Position numbers and translations under genes: made by a program. A model generated the notes under the pieces. That model had not been told where the DNA came from, made no database searches, and saw nothing but the letters and a program-made list of their open reading frames with translations. Positions 50,626 through 60,160 of a stretch of DNA of 64,000 nucleotides are shown in pieces. The DNA lies in NCBI GenBank assembly GCA_040382055.1, contig JBEIGE010000003.1:137597-201596 (forward strand). The letters are read 5' to 3'. How positions within the stretch are numbered: the stretch's first letter is position 1; each line of letters starts with the position of its first letter. The DNA comes from JBEIGE01 sp040382055 (GTDB taxonomy: Bacteria; Pseudomonadota; Gammaproteobacteria; Burkholderiales; Burkholderiaceae_C).

Positions 50626-52002
50626 TTGAATGATGTGTTGCTATGGCTGGTGCTTGCAGGAATATTCCTGAGTTGTGTTCTAACGCTCTGGCTGGGTCTG
50701 CGTGCCCGTGATGCGAGCCACCGTGCTGCAGTGCAAGACAAAGCCGAACTGCTTAGCGCCGTGATGGCCGGTTCAGAGCGGCTGGCACGTGAGATACGAC
50801 AGGAATTTAGCGAATCGTCCCGTGCAGCACGACAAGAATCCAGCGCCACGCTGGCTACGTTTCAGCAAACCCTGACCCAACAGGCTGCCGAGGCTACACG
50901 CACCCAGAACACCCAGATTGATGCCTTTGGCCAGCAACTGGTCCTGCTGCAAAAAACCCTGACTGACTCTTTAGCCATGCAGGTCAATAACCTGAGTGAG
51001 TCCAATGCACGGCGTCTGAGCGAAGTCCGACAAACCCTTGAAACCCAGCTGGCGCAACTACAAAATAGCAATGCCTCCAAGCTCGATGAAATGCGCGCTA
51101 CGGTCGACGAAAAACTTCAAGCCACCTTGCAGAACCGTCTGGGCGAGAGCTTCAAGCAGGTCGCCGAACGGCTTGAACAAGTGCACAAAGGCTTGGGCGA
51201 GATGCAAACACTCGCGCAAGGGGTGGGTGACTTGAAACACCTGCTCACCAATGTCAAAACCCGCGGTATTTTTGGTGAAGCGCAGCTCGCCGGCCTGCTG
51301 GAACAGGTGTTTGTGCCTGACCAGTATGCGGTTCAGGTGGCCACGCGGCCCGGCAGCAAAAACGTGGTTGACTTTGCCATCAAGCTGCCTGGGAAGGCTG
51401 AGGATGGTTCGCCGCTATGGTTGCCGATCGACGCCAAGTTCCCCAACGAAGATTATGAACGCCTGCTCGACGCTCAACAGCGTGCGCATGCTGGCGATGC
51501 GGAGGCGGCAGGCAAGGCGCTGGAGGCGAGAATCCGTGCCGAGGCAAAATCCATTGCCGAAAAATACATAGAGCCGCCCCACACCACTGATTTCGCCATT
51601 CTGTTCTTGCCGACCGAGGGCCTCTATGCCGAGGTGCTGAGGCGCCCGGGCCTGATTGAAGTCTTGCAGCGCGAACACCGCATTACGCTGGCCGGGCCTA
51701 CCACCCTGCTGGCCATGCTGAGCTCCTTGCAAATGGGTTTCAGGACTTTGGCGCTTGAAAAGCGCTCCAGTGAGGTTTGGCAGGTACTCGGTGCAGTCAA
51801 GACAGAGTTTGAAAAATTCGGCGGTGTGCTGGCCAAGGTGAAGTCGCAAACCGAAACCGTGCTCAACACACTTAACAGTGCCGAGACCCGCAGCCGGGCC
51901 ATGGGCAGGGCCTTGCGTCAGGTCGAGGCCTTGCCCGAGACGCAAAGCCAGCTTCTGCTGCCCGACGATGTGTATTCGGAAAAAGGGGCGCAAGAGATTT
52001 GA
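50626..52002 (+). CDS. rmuC: RmuC, DNA recombination/rearrangement-limiting protein
   Basis: A 458-residue protein: an N-terminal membrane anchor (LLWLVLAGIFLSCVLTLWLGL), a long Gln/Ala-rich coiled coil (~35-190) and the RmuC nuclease-like domain (GIFGEAQLAGLLEQVF, LPIDAKFPNEDYERLL, FAILFLPTEGLYAEVL). RmuC limits inversions at short repeats in E. coli; some relatives serve in phage defence, but there is no such context here. TTG start at 50626 with AGGAGA eight bases ahead. The stop overlaps the next gene (TTGA). Confidence 0.93.
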   Translation: MNDVLLWLVLAGIFLSCVLTLWLGLRARDASHRAAVQDKAELLSAVMAGSERLAREIRQEFSESSRAARQESSATLATFQQTLTQQAAEATRTQNTQIDAFGQQLVLLQKTLTDSLAMQVNNLSESNARRLSEVRQTLETQLAQLQNSNASKLDEMRATVDEKLQATLQNRLGESFKQVAERLEQVHKGLGEMQTLAQGVGDLKHLLTNVKTRGIFGEAQLAGLLEQVFVPDQYAVQVATRPGSKNVVDFAIKLPGKAEDGSPLWLPIDAKFPNEDYERLLDAQQRAHAGDAEAAGKALEARIRAEAKSIAEKYIEPPHTTDFAILFLPTEGLYAEVLRRPGLIEVLQREHRITLAGPTTLLAMLSSLQMGFRTLALEKRSSEVWQVLGAVKTEFEKFGGVLAKVKSQTETVLNTLNSAETRSRAMGRALRQVEALPETQSQLLLPDDVYSEKGAQEI

Positions 52003-53210
52003 GATCCCGATTTGCACTGGGCCGGCTGGTGGGTGGTCATATCTGTTTGCATGCCTGCATGGCCGGAATGCGGATGGCCGCACCGCTGTTGGCTCTCAAC
52101 CAAGGATACAGTCCGCTTGCTGTTGGTGTGTTGCTGGCCCTGTTTGCGCTGACCCAGGTGTTTCTCGCTTTGCCCGCCGGGCGCTATGCCGATCGACATG
52201 GACTTAAACGTCCTGTGGGCTTCAGTGTGGTGGCATCAACCCTGGGGGCAGGTCTTGCAGTGGCGTTTCCAATCTTTCCGGTGTTGTGCCTAACAGCCCT
52301 GCTAACTGGCGGAGCGACCGGTGCTGCGGCTATTGCTTTGCAACGCCATGTCGGGCGGGCTGCACGGGATGCAACCGAGCTCAAGCAGGTATTTAGCTGG
52401 CTTTCCATCGGACCTGCAATGTCTAATTTTTTGGGGCCCTTCCCGGCCGGCCTGTTGATCGACCATGCGGGGACCTGGGTGGGGGGTGCCGCTGGAGACG
52501 AGACCGGCTTTCGCGCTGCCTTCTTGCTGATGGCGCTACTGCCGCTTGTCAGCTGGATATGGGTTCGTCACGCCCACGAGCTTCCTGCAGTCCCAAGCAA
52601 GCCGAACCAATTGCCGCGCCGCGCCTGGGATTTGCTGCGCGAACCCATGATGCGACGCTTGTTGGTGGTGAACTGGTTTTTATCGTCTTGTTGGGATGTT
52701 CATACCTTTGTCGTACCAGTTTTGGGGCACGAACGGGACTACAGCGCGTCTGTGATCGGCACCTTGCTGGGCGCGTTCGCTATTGCTGCTGCTCTGGTGC
52801 GTTTGTGCATGCCCATGCTGGCTGCACACCTCAAAGAGTGGGTGGTGGTGTCCGGGGCCATGGTGCTGACAGCTGTGCTGTTTTGCATTTACCCGTTCAT
52901 GGACACGCCTTTGACAATGGGCATCTGTTCAGTGTTGTTGGGCCTTGTGCTCGGCTCGGTTCAGCCCATGATCATGAGTACCTTGCACCAGATAACGCCT
53001 GCCGATCGTCAGGGCGAAGCGCTGGGTTTGCGGCTCATGTCCCTGAATGGCTCCAGCGTGGTCATGCCCATCTTGTTTGGCACGGTTGGTGCCGTTGTCG
53101 GAGTGTCAGTAGTGTTCTGGACCGTGGGATTGGTGGTGGGGATGGGCAGCCACACCGCTTGGAAACTCAGGCCTCTGCACCCTTCTCAAGTGCATAAAAA
53201 TTTCGGATAA
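51999..53210 (+). CDS. Major facilitator superfamily transporter
   Basis: A 403-residue membrane protein with ~12 helices. The loop 2-3 MFS motif is LPAGRYADRHGLKRPVGF. The rest has the Gly/Ala/Pro-rich pattern of drug/metabolite exporters. The substrate is unknown. It starts with TTG overlapping the rmuC stop, and its last 44 bases overlap the 3' end of the LOG-like gene on the other strand. Confidence 0.85.
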   Translation: MRSRFALGRLVGGHICLHACMAGMRMAAPLLALNQGYSPLAVGVLLALFALTQVFLALPAGRYADRHGLKRPVGFSVVASTLGAGLAVAFPIFPVLCLTALLTGGATGAAAIALQRHVGRAARDATELKQVFSWLSIGPAMSNFLGPFPAGLLIDHAGTWVGGAAGDETGFRAAFLLMALLPLVSWIWVRHAHELPAVPSKPNQLPRRAWDLLREPMMRRLLVVNWFLSSCWDVHTFVVPVLGHERDYSASVIGTLLGAFAIAAALVRLCMPMLAAHLKEWVVVSGAMVLTAVLFCIYPFMDTPLTMGICSVLLGLVLGSVQPMIMSTLHQITPADRQGEALGLRLMSLNGSSVVMPILFGTVGAVVGVSVVFWTVGLVVGMGSHTAWKLRPLHPSQVHKNFG

Positions 53211-54048
53211 CGTCCCAGGCGGCCTGGGGTTCATCTACAAATTCAAACAGCGACAGATCGCGCTCCGAGATTACGCCTTCCTCGACCAACATCTCAAAGT
53301 TGATCAGGCGTTTCCAGAACGCCGAGCCATAGAGGATCACCGGGACAGGTTCTGACTTCCCGGTTTGTACCAGCGTAAGGATTTCAAACAGTTCATCCAG
53401 GGTGCCGAAGCCCCCGGGAAAAGCCACCAGTGCCTTGGCACGCATCATGAAGTGCATTTTGCGCCGTGCAAAGTAGTGGAACTGGAAGCTTAGGCTAGGC
53501 GTGAGGAACGGGTTGCCGCTTTGTTCATGCGGCCGGGCAATTTTCAGACCTAGATTGGGTGCGCCTGCAGCATGCGCGCCGCGGTTGGCGGCCTCCATAA
53601 TGCCCGGTCCGCCCCCGGTACATATGAAGAGCCTCTCATTAAGGGGTAGCTTGGCGCTGTGCTCGGCAACAATGCGGGCAAAACGCTGAGCCTGCTCATA
53701 GTGTGCCGCATTGCGCACCGCACGCTCGGCCAGCACCAGTGCTTTGGCATCTCCAGAAGATTGCGCTTTTGCCAGCATGATTTGCGCATCTTCGGGGGCT
53801 GCAAAACGTGCGCTGCCAAAAACCACGATGGTGTGTTCGATTCCCTGGCTTTGCTGGTCCAGATCCGGCTTGAGCATTTCCAGCTGGAATCGGATGCCCC
53901 GGGTCTCGCGGCGCAACAGAAATTCGGGATCCGCAAAGGCCAGCCGGTAGGCATCGGCTTGCAGGGGGATTCCGGCATCCGCATGTGCTTTGAGGTCGCT
54001 CCAAGCGTCTGCCAGGGTGCGTTGGTTCAAGTCGTGAGTTGTTTTCAT
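53167..54048 (-). CDS. LOG family protein, TIGR00730-like nucleotide phosphoribohydrolase
   Basis: A 293-residue Rossmann-fold protein. It has the LOG signature GGGPGIMEAANRGAH, the PGGFGTLDELFE motif that forms the active site, and ARRKMHFMMRAKALVAF. LOG proteins cleave cytokinin-type or other nucleoside monophosphates. The N-terminal ~90 residues are an extension before VVFGSARF. Start MKTTHDL at 54048 is preferred; a longer frame adds 15 residues. Confidence 0.87.
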   Translation of the reverse strand: MKTTHDLNQRTLADAWSDLKAHADAGIPLQADAYRLAFADPEFLLRRETRGIRFQLEMLKPDLDQQSQGIEHTIVVFGSARFAAPEDAQIMLAKAQSSGDAKALVLAERAVRNAAHYEQAQRFARIVAEHSAKLPLNERLFICTGGGPGIMEAANRGAHAAGAPNLGLKIARPHEQSGNPFLTPSLSFQFHYFARRKMHFMMRAKALVAFPGGFGTLDELFEILTLVQTGKSEPVPVILYGSAFWKRLINFEMLVEEGVISERDLSLFEFVDEPQAAWDVIRNFYALEKGAEA

Positions 54049-54201
54049 GGCATTTATCCAGGCCCTAAGGGCGTTCAGACCATGGGCAATCACGGCGAAT
54101 GTAGGCTACCTTCTCAAGGTGCGTATCGATGCTGACCCGTCGCAGAGCCAGTTGGACCGGCACAGAAGCAATGCGGGGAAGATCAGCCAATCCGGAACCA
54201 A

Positions 54202-54756
54202 TCAGACCCGTTTACGGTACTCGCCCGTGCGGGTGTCTATCTCGACTTTATCGCCCTGGGCGACAAAAATCGGTACCCCGATTTCGAAACCGGTAGCGAT
54301 TTTGGCGGGTTTGAGCACCTTGCCAGACGTGTCGCCTTTGACGGCAGGTTCAGTCCAGGTGATCTCACGTACTACGCTGGTAGGCAACTCAACCGAAATC
54401 GCCTTGCCGTCATAGAACACCACCTCAAGCTCCATGCCATCTTCGAGGTAGTTCAGGGTATCACCCATGTTTTCAGCTTCCACCTCGTACTGGTTGTAGT
54501 CTGCGTCCATGCAGACATACATGGGATCGGCAAAGTAGGAATAGGTGCAGTCTTTTTTATCCAGAATGACCTGATCCATCTTGTCGTCCGCCTTGAAAAC
54601 CACCTCGGTTCCGAAGTTGGCGATCAGGCTCTTGAGCTTCATGCGCACGGTGGCTGAGTTGCGTCCGCCCCGGCTGTATTCGGTTTTGAGCACAACCATC
54701 GGGTCTTTGCCGTGCATGATGACGTTGCCTGCGCGAATTTCTTGAGCGATTTTCAT
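54202..54756 (-). CDS. efp: Elongation factor P (arginine-32, EarP type)
   Basis: A 184-residue factor that helps ribosomes pass polyproline stretches. Three beta domains are present; the tip of domain I reads SRGGRNSA with Arg32, the residue that EarP rhamnosylates, instead of the lysine modified by EpmA. The YNQYEVEAENMGD and C-terminal GEYRKRV are as expected. earP lies upstream, 158 bases away, in the same direction. The 153 bases on its 3' side hold no gene. Confidence 0.97.
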   Translation of the reverse strand: MKIAQEIRAGNVIMHGKDPMVVLKTEYSRGGRNSATVRMKLKSLIANFGTEVVFKADDKMDQVILDKKDCTYSYFADPMYVCMDADYNQYEVEAENMGDTLNYLEDGMELEVVFYDGKAISVELPTSVVREITWTEPAVKGDTSGKVLKPAKIATGFEIGVPIFVAQGDKVEIDTRTGEYRKRV

Positions 54757-54914
54757 AGTGATGTTTCCATTCAGATGCCGCTCATTGCGCGATGACGCTC
54801 ATGGGCGCGGCTGGTCGAGGCGGAGTGGACAAAAAATCCGCTTTATTTCCGCAAAGCCTCAAATTTTAATGCCTTTTGGCCATTGCCCTGTTCAGGCGTT
54901 CATCGGCAAGACAT

Positions 54915-56027
54915 TTATCGCTGTAATACCGCCACAAACGCAAGTAGTTGGCTCGCCAGATCGGTTTGTTGCAGAAGCTGCGTCCGGCTCGAACGCGCAC
55001 AGTCGGCCCAGTCTTGCAACACAAGCTCCCCAGGTAGGACTAGGGGGACCGTGTTGACACCATTCCAGGCGAGGTGGAAAGCGCGCAGAGATTGCGGAGC
55101 CTTTATGGCTTGAAGAAACGCGTTGAGCTTGTCGTGGTGGGCGTTGTCATGCTGCGGATAGATGTGCCAAACCAGGGGCTTGCCCGCCCACAGCGCCCGA
55201 ACCAGCGAGTCTTCGCCCCGCACAAAATTGACATCACAGGACCAGAGCAGGTGGTCATAGTCGCTCTGGCTGAAGTAGGGTAGATATGAAATTGATAGCG
55301 CATTCCTCATATTCCATAAGGGTTCCTGCTCGTTTTTATTCCTAACTGCCGACTGAGTTGCTTCGGTGGCGCGCCCGGCCGTCACCAGCAGCCGCGTCTG
55401 CAGCGGCTGGGCAGCCAGTTGGCTAAGCAGGTTTTGCAGGGCAGGGGGCTCGTAACAGAAGAGGCTGACAAGCTGCTCTGGTCGCCCCACTTTGTCTTGA
55501 ATGCAAGGAACGCCTTGCTGGTGCAGCCAGGTGTTTCGATCAAACGCCTGCTGACCAGCCGATAAACAGGCTTCCCTGATCAGGCCGCCTGTGCCGGCTG
55601 TGAAGCCTGGGTAAAAGAAATGGCGGGTCAGCCCCAGGCCCGGGCCATGCATTACCGGTGATGAAAGCCCATGGTTTTTAGCCACATAAGGCTCGGCAGA
55701 CAGGTACTCCAGATTGATCCAAACGGGTTTTATGCCGCTTGACTCTGCCCGAGCCTGGTAAATCGCGAGCACTTCAGGAGCGATATCGCAGCCGAAAGTC
55801 TCTACGATGACCTCAGCAGCAGCAAAGTCCGACACGTCCAGTGTCTTGACCCAGGTCTTGACCTCAACACCCGTGCGGCCTTCAGGCGCCATCCAGGCCA
55901 GAGCGCTGGGGTCATCGACCCACAAGCGAACCTGATGACCCCGATCAACCAGACAGCAGCTGAGTCGCCAGGACACCCCCAGATCGCCATGGTTGTCGAT
56001 GACTTTGCAAAAAATATCCCAGAGCAT
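54915..56027 (-). CDS. earP: EarP, EF-P arginine rhamnosyltransferase
   Basis: A 370-residue GT-B-type glycosyltransferase. It begins MLWDIFCKVIDNHGDLGVSWRL, the usual EarP start, and carries NLEYLSAEPY and the donor-binding RGEDSLVRALWAGKPLVWHIYPQ. It transfers rhamnose from dTDP-L-rhamnose onto Arg32 of EF-P, the product of the next gene. A longer frame reaching 56099 would overlap the divergent uvrC start and is not conserved. Confidence 0.95.
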   Translation of the reverse strand: MLWDIFCKVIDNHGDLGVSWRLSCCLVDRGHQVRLWVDDPSALAWMAPEGRTGVEVKTWVKTLDVSDFAAAEVIVETFGCDIAPEVLAIYQARAESSGIKPVWINLEYLSAEPYVAKNHGLSSPVMHGPGLGLTRHFFYPGFTAGTGGLIREACLSAGQQAFDRNTWLHQQGVPCIQDKVGRPEQLVSLFCYEPPALQNLLSQLAAQPLQTRLLVTAGRATEATQSAVRNKNEQEPLWNMRNALSISYLPYFSQSDYDHLLWSCDVNFVRGEDSLVRALWAGKPLVWHIYPQHDNAHHDKLNAFLQAIKAPQSLRAFHLAWNGVNTVPLVLPGELVLQDWADCARSSRTQLLQQTDLASQLLAFVAVLQR

Positions 56028-56053
56028 GTCCGGATTGTCCACAATAGCGATCC

Positions 56054-58045
56054 ATGCCAAGAGATTCAAATCCAGAAAGCAAATTAACTCCCGAACCACC
56101 GTCTGAGCTCGTGCAGGCTCATACGGACCAGCTGCTCAGTGAGGTTGCCTCACTGCCTGGTCTACCTGGGGTGTACCGTTACTTTGACGCACAAGGTGCT
56201 GTGCTGTATGTCGGCAAGGCACTGAACTTGAAAAAGCGGGTATCGAGTTATTTTCAAAAAAACCATGGGGGTACGCGCATCGGCCACATGGTGAGCAAAA
56301 TTGCGCGCATGGAAACCACGGTGGTGCGCTCCGAGGCGGAGGCCTTGCTGCTGGAAAACAACCTGATCAAGGTGTTGCACCCCAAGTACAACATCCTCTT
56401 CAGGGATGACAAAAGCTACCCGTATCTGCGCATCAGCGGTGTCTCCTCGGGTCCAGCCAAAGCCGCAGCGGCTACCCCCCGCGTCACCTACTACCGCGGC
56501 GCGGTAGAGAAAAAACACCATTACTTCGGGCCTTACCCCAGTGCTTGGGCAGTCAAAGAAGCGATCGTCTTGCTGCAAAAGGTATTCCGTTTACGAACCT
56601 GCGAAGACCCGGTATTCAACAACCGCACCCGGCCCTGCCTGCTCTATCAAATCAAGCGCTGCTCCGGCCCCTGTGTCGGTCTGATTACCCAGGAGGACTA
56701 TTTGCAGGACGTGGCACACGCCAAGCAATTTTTGCAGGGAGATACCGATCAGGTCCTGTCTGTGCTGGAGCGGCGCATGATGGCTCATGCCGATAACCTG
56801 GCATTTGAGCAGGCGGCTGAATTGCGCGATCAGATTGGTGCGCTCTCCAAAGTATTGCACCAGCAGTCTGTGGACAACGTTGCAGACAAGGATGTTGATA
56901 TTCTGGCGGTCAAGGTGCAGGGTGGGCGAGCCTGCGTTAACCTGGCCATGGTGCGGGGCGGCCGACATCTGGGGGATCGGCCCTACTTTCCGGTTCATGT
57001 AGAAGACGCGGTAGGTTTTGTGGATGACGATAACGAGGGCGATAGTCTGGATGCGATCAAGCCGGAAGTTCGGGTGCTGGAGGCCTTTATCGCCCAGCAT
57101 TATCTGGAGGTGCCGGTGGTGCCCTCGCTGATTACCAGTGAGCCTGTGCAAAAAAGCTTGGTGGATGCTTTGACACTGCAGTCGGGCGTTAAAGTCAGCG
57201 TGGTACACCAGCCGCGCGAACAGCGCCGCACCTGGCTGGAAATGGCGCAGACCAACGCTGCCCTGCAACTGGCCCGACTCTTGGCAGAAGAGGGTTCCCA
57301 GCAAGCCCGCACCCGCGCGCTGGCCGAGGCGCTGAACCTTGCGCAGGAGTCTCTCGACGAGTTCCGTGTGGAGTGTTTTGACATCTCACACACGGCGGGT
57401 GAGTCCACACAGGCGTCATGCGTGGTGTTTCACCACCACAAAATGCAAAACGCCGAATACCGGCGCTACAGCATTGAGGGCATTACGCCAGGTGACGACT
57501 ATGCTGCCATGCGCCAGGTGCTGATGCGCCGCTACAGCAAACTAGCTGAAATGCAGCGCGAACAAGGTCAATTGGACGGGGCGATGGGCACTGCGCGGAT
57601 GCCCGATCTGGTGTTGGTGGACGGCGGGCAGGGGCAGGTATCGATGGCGCGCGAGGTTTTTGAATCCCTCGGACTCGATCTGGGCCTGATTGTGGGTGTG
57701 GAAAAAGGGGAAGGTCGCAAAGTCGGGCTGGAAGAATTTGTTTTTGCTGACGGTCGGGACAAGGTTTATCTGGGCAAAGATTCGGCAGCCCTCATGCTGG
57801 TTGCCCAGATCCGTGATGAAGCCCACCGCTTTGCCATCACGGGCATGCGCGCACAGCGCGCCCGGGTGCGCGTGGGCGGCAGCAAGCTAGAGGATATTGC
57901 CGGTATTGGGCCCAAGCGGCGCGCCCGGCTATTGCAGCGCTTTGGCGGTGTGCGGGGGATCGCCCAGGCCAGCGTCGACGAGATTGCGACTGTAGAAGGA
58001 ATTTCTGCAGAGCTCGCGGAAACCATCTACCGCGCCATGCATTAA
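56054..58045 (+). CDS. uvrC: UvrC, excinuclease ABC subunit C
   Basis: A 663-residue nucleotide-excision repair endonuclease. GIY-YIG domain (LPGVYRYFDAQGAVLYVGKA, ~residue 36), cysteine-rich segment and UVR helix (HADNLAFEQAAELRDQIGAL), RNase H-like domain (FDISHTAGESTQASCVVF, VDGGQGQ) and C-terminal HhH pair (EDIAGIGPKRRARLLQRFGG) are in order. An Ala/Gly-rich insertion interrupts the first domain (SGPAKAAAATPR), which is common in this group. Divergent from earP by 26 bases. Confidence 0.97.
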   Translation: MPRDSNPESKLTPEPPSELVQAHTDQLLSEVASLPGLPGVYRYFDAQGAVLYVGKALNLKKRVSSYFQKNHGGTRIGHMVSKIARMETTVVRSEAEALLLENNLIKVLHPKYNILFRDDKSYPYLRISGVSSGPAKAAAATPRVTYYRGAVEKKHHYFGPYPSAWAVKEAIVLLQKVFRLRTCEDPVFNNRTRPCLLYQIKRCSGPCVGLITQEDYLQDVAHAKQFLQGDTDQVLSVLERRMMAHADNLAFEQAAELRDQIGALSKVLHQQSVDNVADKDVDILAVKVQGGRACVNLAMVRGGRHLGDRPYFPVHVEDAVGFVDDDNEGDSLDAIKPEVRVLEAFIAQHYLEVPVVPSLITSEPVQKSLVDALTLQSGVKVSVVHQPREQRRTWLEMAQTNAALQLARLLAEEGSQQARTRALAEALNLAQESLDEFRVECFDISHTAGESTQASCVVFHHHKMQNAEYRRYSIEGITPGDDYAAMRQVLMRRYSKLAEMQREQGQLDGAMGTARMPDLVLVDGGQGQVSMAREVFESLGLDLGLIVGVEKGEGRKVGLEEFVFADGRDKVYLGKDSAALMLVAQIRDEAHRFAITGMRAQRARVRVGGSKLEDIAGIGPKRRARLLQRFGGVRGIAQASVDEIATVEGISAELAETIYRAMH

Positions 58046-58093
58046 ATCGGCACTTCATCAACACATAAACACTGCAGATCACGGTTTGATGAC

Positions 58094-58675
58094 ATGCCAC
58101 AATCACGTATGTTTTTGACTATTCCCACCCTCATGACCTGGACGCGCATCATTGCGATTCCGTTGATCATTGGCGTTTTCTATCTGCCCATAGAACCAGG
58201 TACGCGCAACCTGGTGGCTACATCCATGTTTGTTGTGTTTGCCCTGACAGACTGGCTTGACGGCTACCTTGCGCGCAAACTCAACCAGACCTCATCTTTT
58301 GGTGCTTTTCTTGATCCTGTTGCGGACAAATTTCTTGTGTGTGCATGCGTGCTGGTACTTGTACACCTTAACCGCACCGATGTTTTTGTGGCACTGATCA
58401 TCATTGGCCGCGAAATTGCAATTTCCGCTCTGCGTGAGTGGATGGCCCAGATTGGCGCGTCCAAAAGCGTTGCCGTGCACATGATTGGCAAGCTCAAAAC
58501 CGTCTCCCAAATGGTGGCGATACCGTTCTTGTTGTTTGACGACACCTTGTTTGGCCTGATTGACACCCGGCTATGGGGCCATTGGCTGATCTGGATTTCT
58601 GCTGTGCTCACGGTGTGGTCCATGATTTACTACCTACAGAAAGCCGTCCCCGAGATTCGGGCCCGGGTCAAATGA
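58094..58675 (+). CDS. pgsA: CDP-diacylglycerol-glycerol-3-phosphate 3-phosphatidyltransferase
   Basis: A 193-residue inner-membrane enzyme for phosphatidylglycerol phosphate. The CDP-alcohol phosphotransferase motif is complete: DWLDGYLARKLNQTSSFGAF followed by LDPVADK. Five to six membrane helices. uvrC-pgsA is a conserved neighbour pair. A start at 58109 (MFLTIPTLMTW) would also fit the family. The stop overlaps the EamA gene start (ATGA). Confidence 0.95.
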   Translation: MPQSRMFLTIPTLMTWTRIIAIPLIIGVFYLPIEPGTRNLVATSMFVVFALTDWLDGYLARKLNQTSSFGAFLDPVADKFLVCACVLVLVHLNRTDVFVALIIIGREIAISALREWMAQIGASKSVAVHMIGKLKTVSQMVAIPFLLFDDTLFGLIDTRLWGHWLIWISAVLTVWSMIYYLQKAVPEIRARVK

Positions 58676-59553
58676 GCAGCCGCCAGGATGGCGATGCTCT
58701 GATTCGCTCCATGCCGCTGGTCTTCGTGCTGATCTGGAGCACGGGTTTTATTGTGGCGCGTTACGGCATGCCCCATTCGCCCCCCCTCACGTTTCTGGTG
58801 GTGCGTTATCTACTCTCCATACTTTGCTTTTTGCCCTGGATCATTCTGGCCAAAGTGGCATGGCCGCAGGGCCGTGTGCAATGGGTACACCTGGCTATCA
58901 CCGGCATGCTCATGCACGCGGGTTATCTCGGTGGCGTTTGGGCTGCCGTCAAGGCAGGGATGGGATCCGGTTTATCGGCCCTGATTGTGGGCTTGCAACC
59001 CGTGTTGACAGCCATCTGGCTGTCCTCTACCGGAGATCAGGTCACGCGCAGGCAGTGGGCGGGTCTGGTGCTGGGCTTTGGAGGCCTGGTGCTGGTTGTC
59101 TCGCGCAAATTCGGCCAGGGAGCTGAGGCCGACTGGGTCAATTTGAGTTTTGCTGTGCTGGCGCTTGTCAGTATTACGGTTGGAACGCTCTACCAAAAAC
59201 GGTATGTCAGTCCATGTGATGTGCGCTCAGCCAATGCGGTACAGATCATGGCCGCACTTGCGGTAACTTTGCCGTTTTCGTTGTTTGAAACCGAAGCCAT
59301 GCAATGGAATATTGAACTTGCTGCGGCCATGGCGTGGTCGGTTCTGGCGCTAACTGTAGGTGGCAGCTCCTTGCTGTACATCTTGATTCAACGGGGAGCT
59401 GCTACCGCCGTGACAAGCTTGCTTTATTTGGTGCCACCCACCACGGCACTGATGGCATGGGTGCTTTTCTCCGAAGCTATCACCCTGGCCACCGTAGTTG
59501 GCACTGCATTGACCGCGTTTGGCGTGAGTCTCGTGATCAAGCCCGAAAATTGA
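58672..59553 (+). CDS. EamA/DMT-family metabolite exporter
   Basis: A 293-residue protein with ten helices in two EamA repeats (first: VFVLIWSTGFIVARYGM; second: the segment around SLLYLVPPTTALMAWVLFSEAIT). Such proteins export amino acids or other metabolites; the substrate is unknown. ATG 58672 overlaps the pgsA stop by four bases, so it is in the uvrC-pgsA transcript. Confidence 0.88.
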   Translation: MSSRQDGDALIRSMPLVFVLIWSTGFIVARYGMPHSPPLTFLVVRYLLSILCFLPWIILAKVAWPQGRVQWVHLAITGMLMHAGYLGGVWAAVKAGMGSGLSALIVGLQPVLTAIWLSSTGDQVTRRQWAGLVLGFGGLVLVVSRKFGQGAEADWVNLSFAVLALVSITVGTLYQKRYVSPCDVRSANAVQIMAALAVTLPFSLFETEAMQWNIELAAAMAWSVLALTVGGSSLLYILIQRGAATAVTSLLYLVPPTTALMAWVLFSEAITLATVVGTALTAFGVSLVIKPEN

Positions 59554-59568
59554 GTCAAGTTTTTATAG

Positions 59569-59582
59569 TTGATCGCAATCAA
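59569..59582. promoter_or_regulatory. Perfect FNR/ANR-type box in a 320-base gene-free region
   Basis: TTGATCGCAATCAA matches TTGAT-N4-ATCAA exactly. The region 59554-59873 between the EamA gene and HU holds no evident gene. A -10-like TAGAAT at 59693-59698 could belong to the HU promoter. The box lies ~290 bases before HU, too far for a simple activator site. A 27-codon frame (59602-59685) lies just downstream of the box, with no strong ribosome site. Confidence 0.55.
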
Positions 59583-59873
59583 ATTCAGGGTTTATACGGA
59601 GATGTGGCATGCGTCGCGTAACAACGCTTTCAATCTTTACCGAATTTTTTTCTCTTTGCACTGTCCATTCGCGGTTAAGAACTAAAAACGTCTAGAATCG
59701 CGTCCTCGCTGAGGTATTGTCGTGTTTCGATTGCTCAAGTGGGAGTGACGAGATTTATGGACACAAGGCTTTACTAGCTGGCCGATCATTCGCTCAGCGA
59801 TCCGCAGACTGGTTGTGATCAGCCTATTTTTTTGAAGAATTTTTTAACACCGTTTATTGCCAAGGGGTCATTT

Positions 59874-60146
59874 GTGAATAAAACTGAACTCATCGAACAC
59901 ATCGCTAAACATGCCGATATTTCCAAAGCTGCTGCAACCCGAGCGTTGGAGTCAACTATTGGTGCTGTAAAGACCACTTTGAAAAAAGGTGGCTCTGTGT
60001 CTCTGGTGGGTTTTGGTACCTTTGCGGTGGGCAAACGAGCTGCGCGTACCGGTCGCAATCCACGCACTGGCGCTGCGATTAAAATCAAAGCTGCCAAAGT
60101 TCCAAAGTTTCGTCCAGGCAAGGCATTGAAAGATGCGCTGAACTGA
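59874..60146 (+). CDS. hupB: HU family DNA-binding protein
   Basis: A 90-residue nucleoid protein. It starts at GTG 59874 (VNKTELIEHIAKHADISKAAA), six bases after AAGGGG; an upstream ATG at 59832 would add 14 unconserved residues. The DNA-binding beta arm GRNPRTGAAIKIKAAKVPKF is intact. HU compacts and bends DNA. In E. coli hupB follows lon; here it is 41.5 kb away, but ppiD still follows, with tRNA-Val between. Confidence 0.95.
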   Translation: MNKTELIEHIAKHADISKAAATRALESTIGAVKTTLKKGGSVSLVGFGTFAVGKRAARTGRNPRTGAAIKIKAAKVPKFRPGKALKDALN

Positions 60147-60160
60147 TTGGTTATCAAGTG

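Noticed and set aside
50626..52002. rmuC as part of a phage-defence island
   Set aside because: RmuC relatives occur in some defence systems, but here the neighbours are a hydroxyacid dehydrogenase and an MFS transporter, and base composition is ordinary.
56591..57304. 237-codon frame antisense to uvrC
   Set aside because: uvrC is complete and conserved across this stretch; the antisense frame shows no motif or start signal.
59602..59685. 27-codon peptide downstream of the FNR-type box
   Set aside because: The frame is short and has only a weak ribosome site; composition alone cannot support it as a gene.
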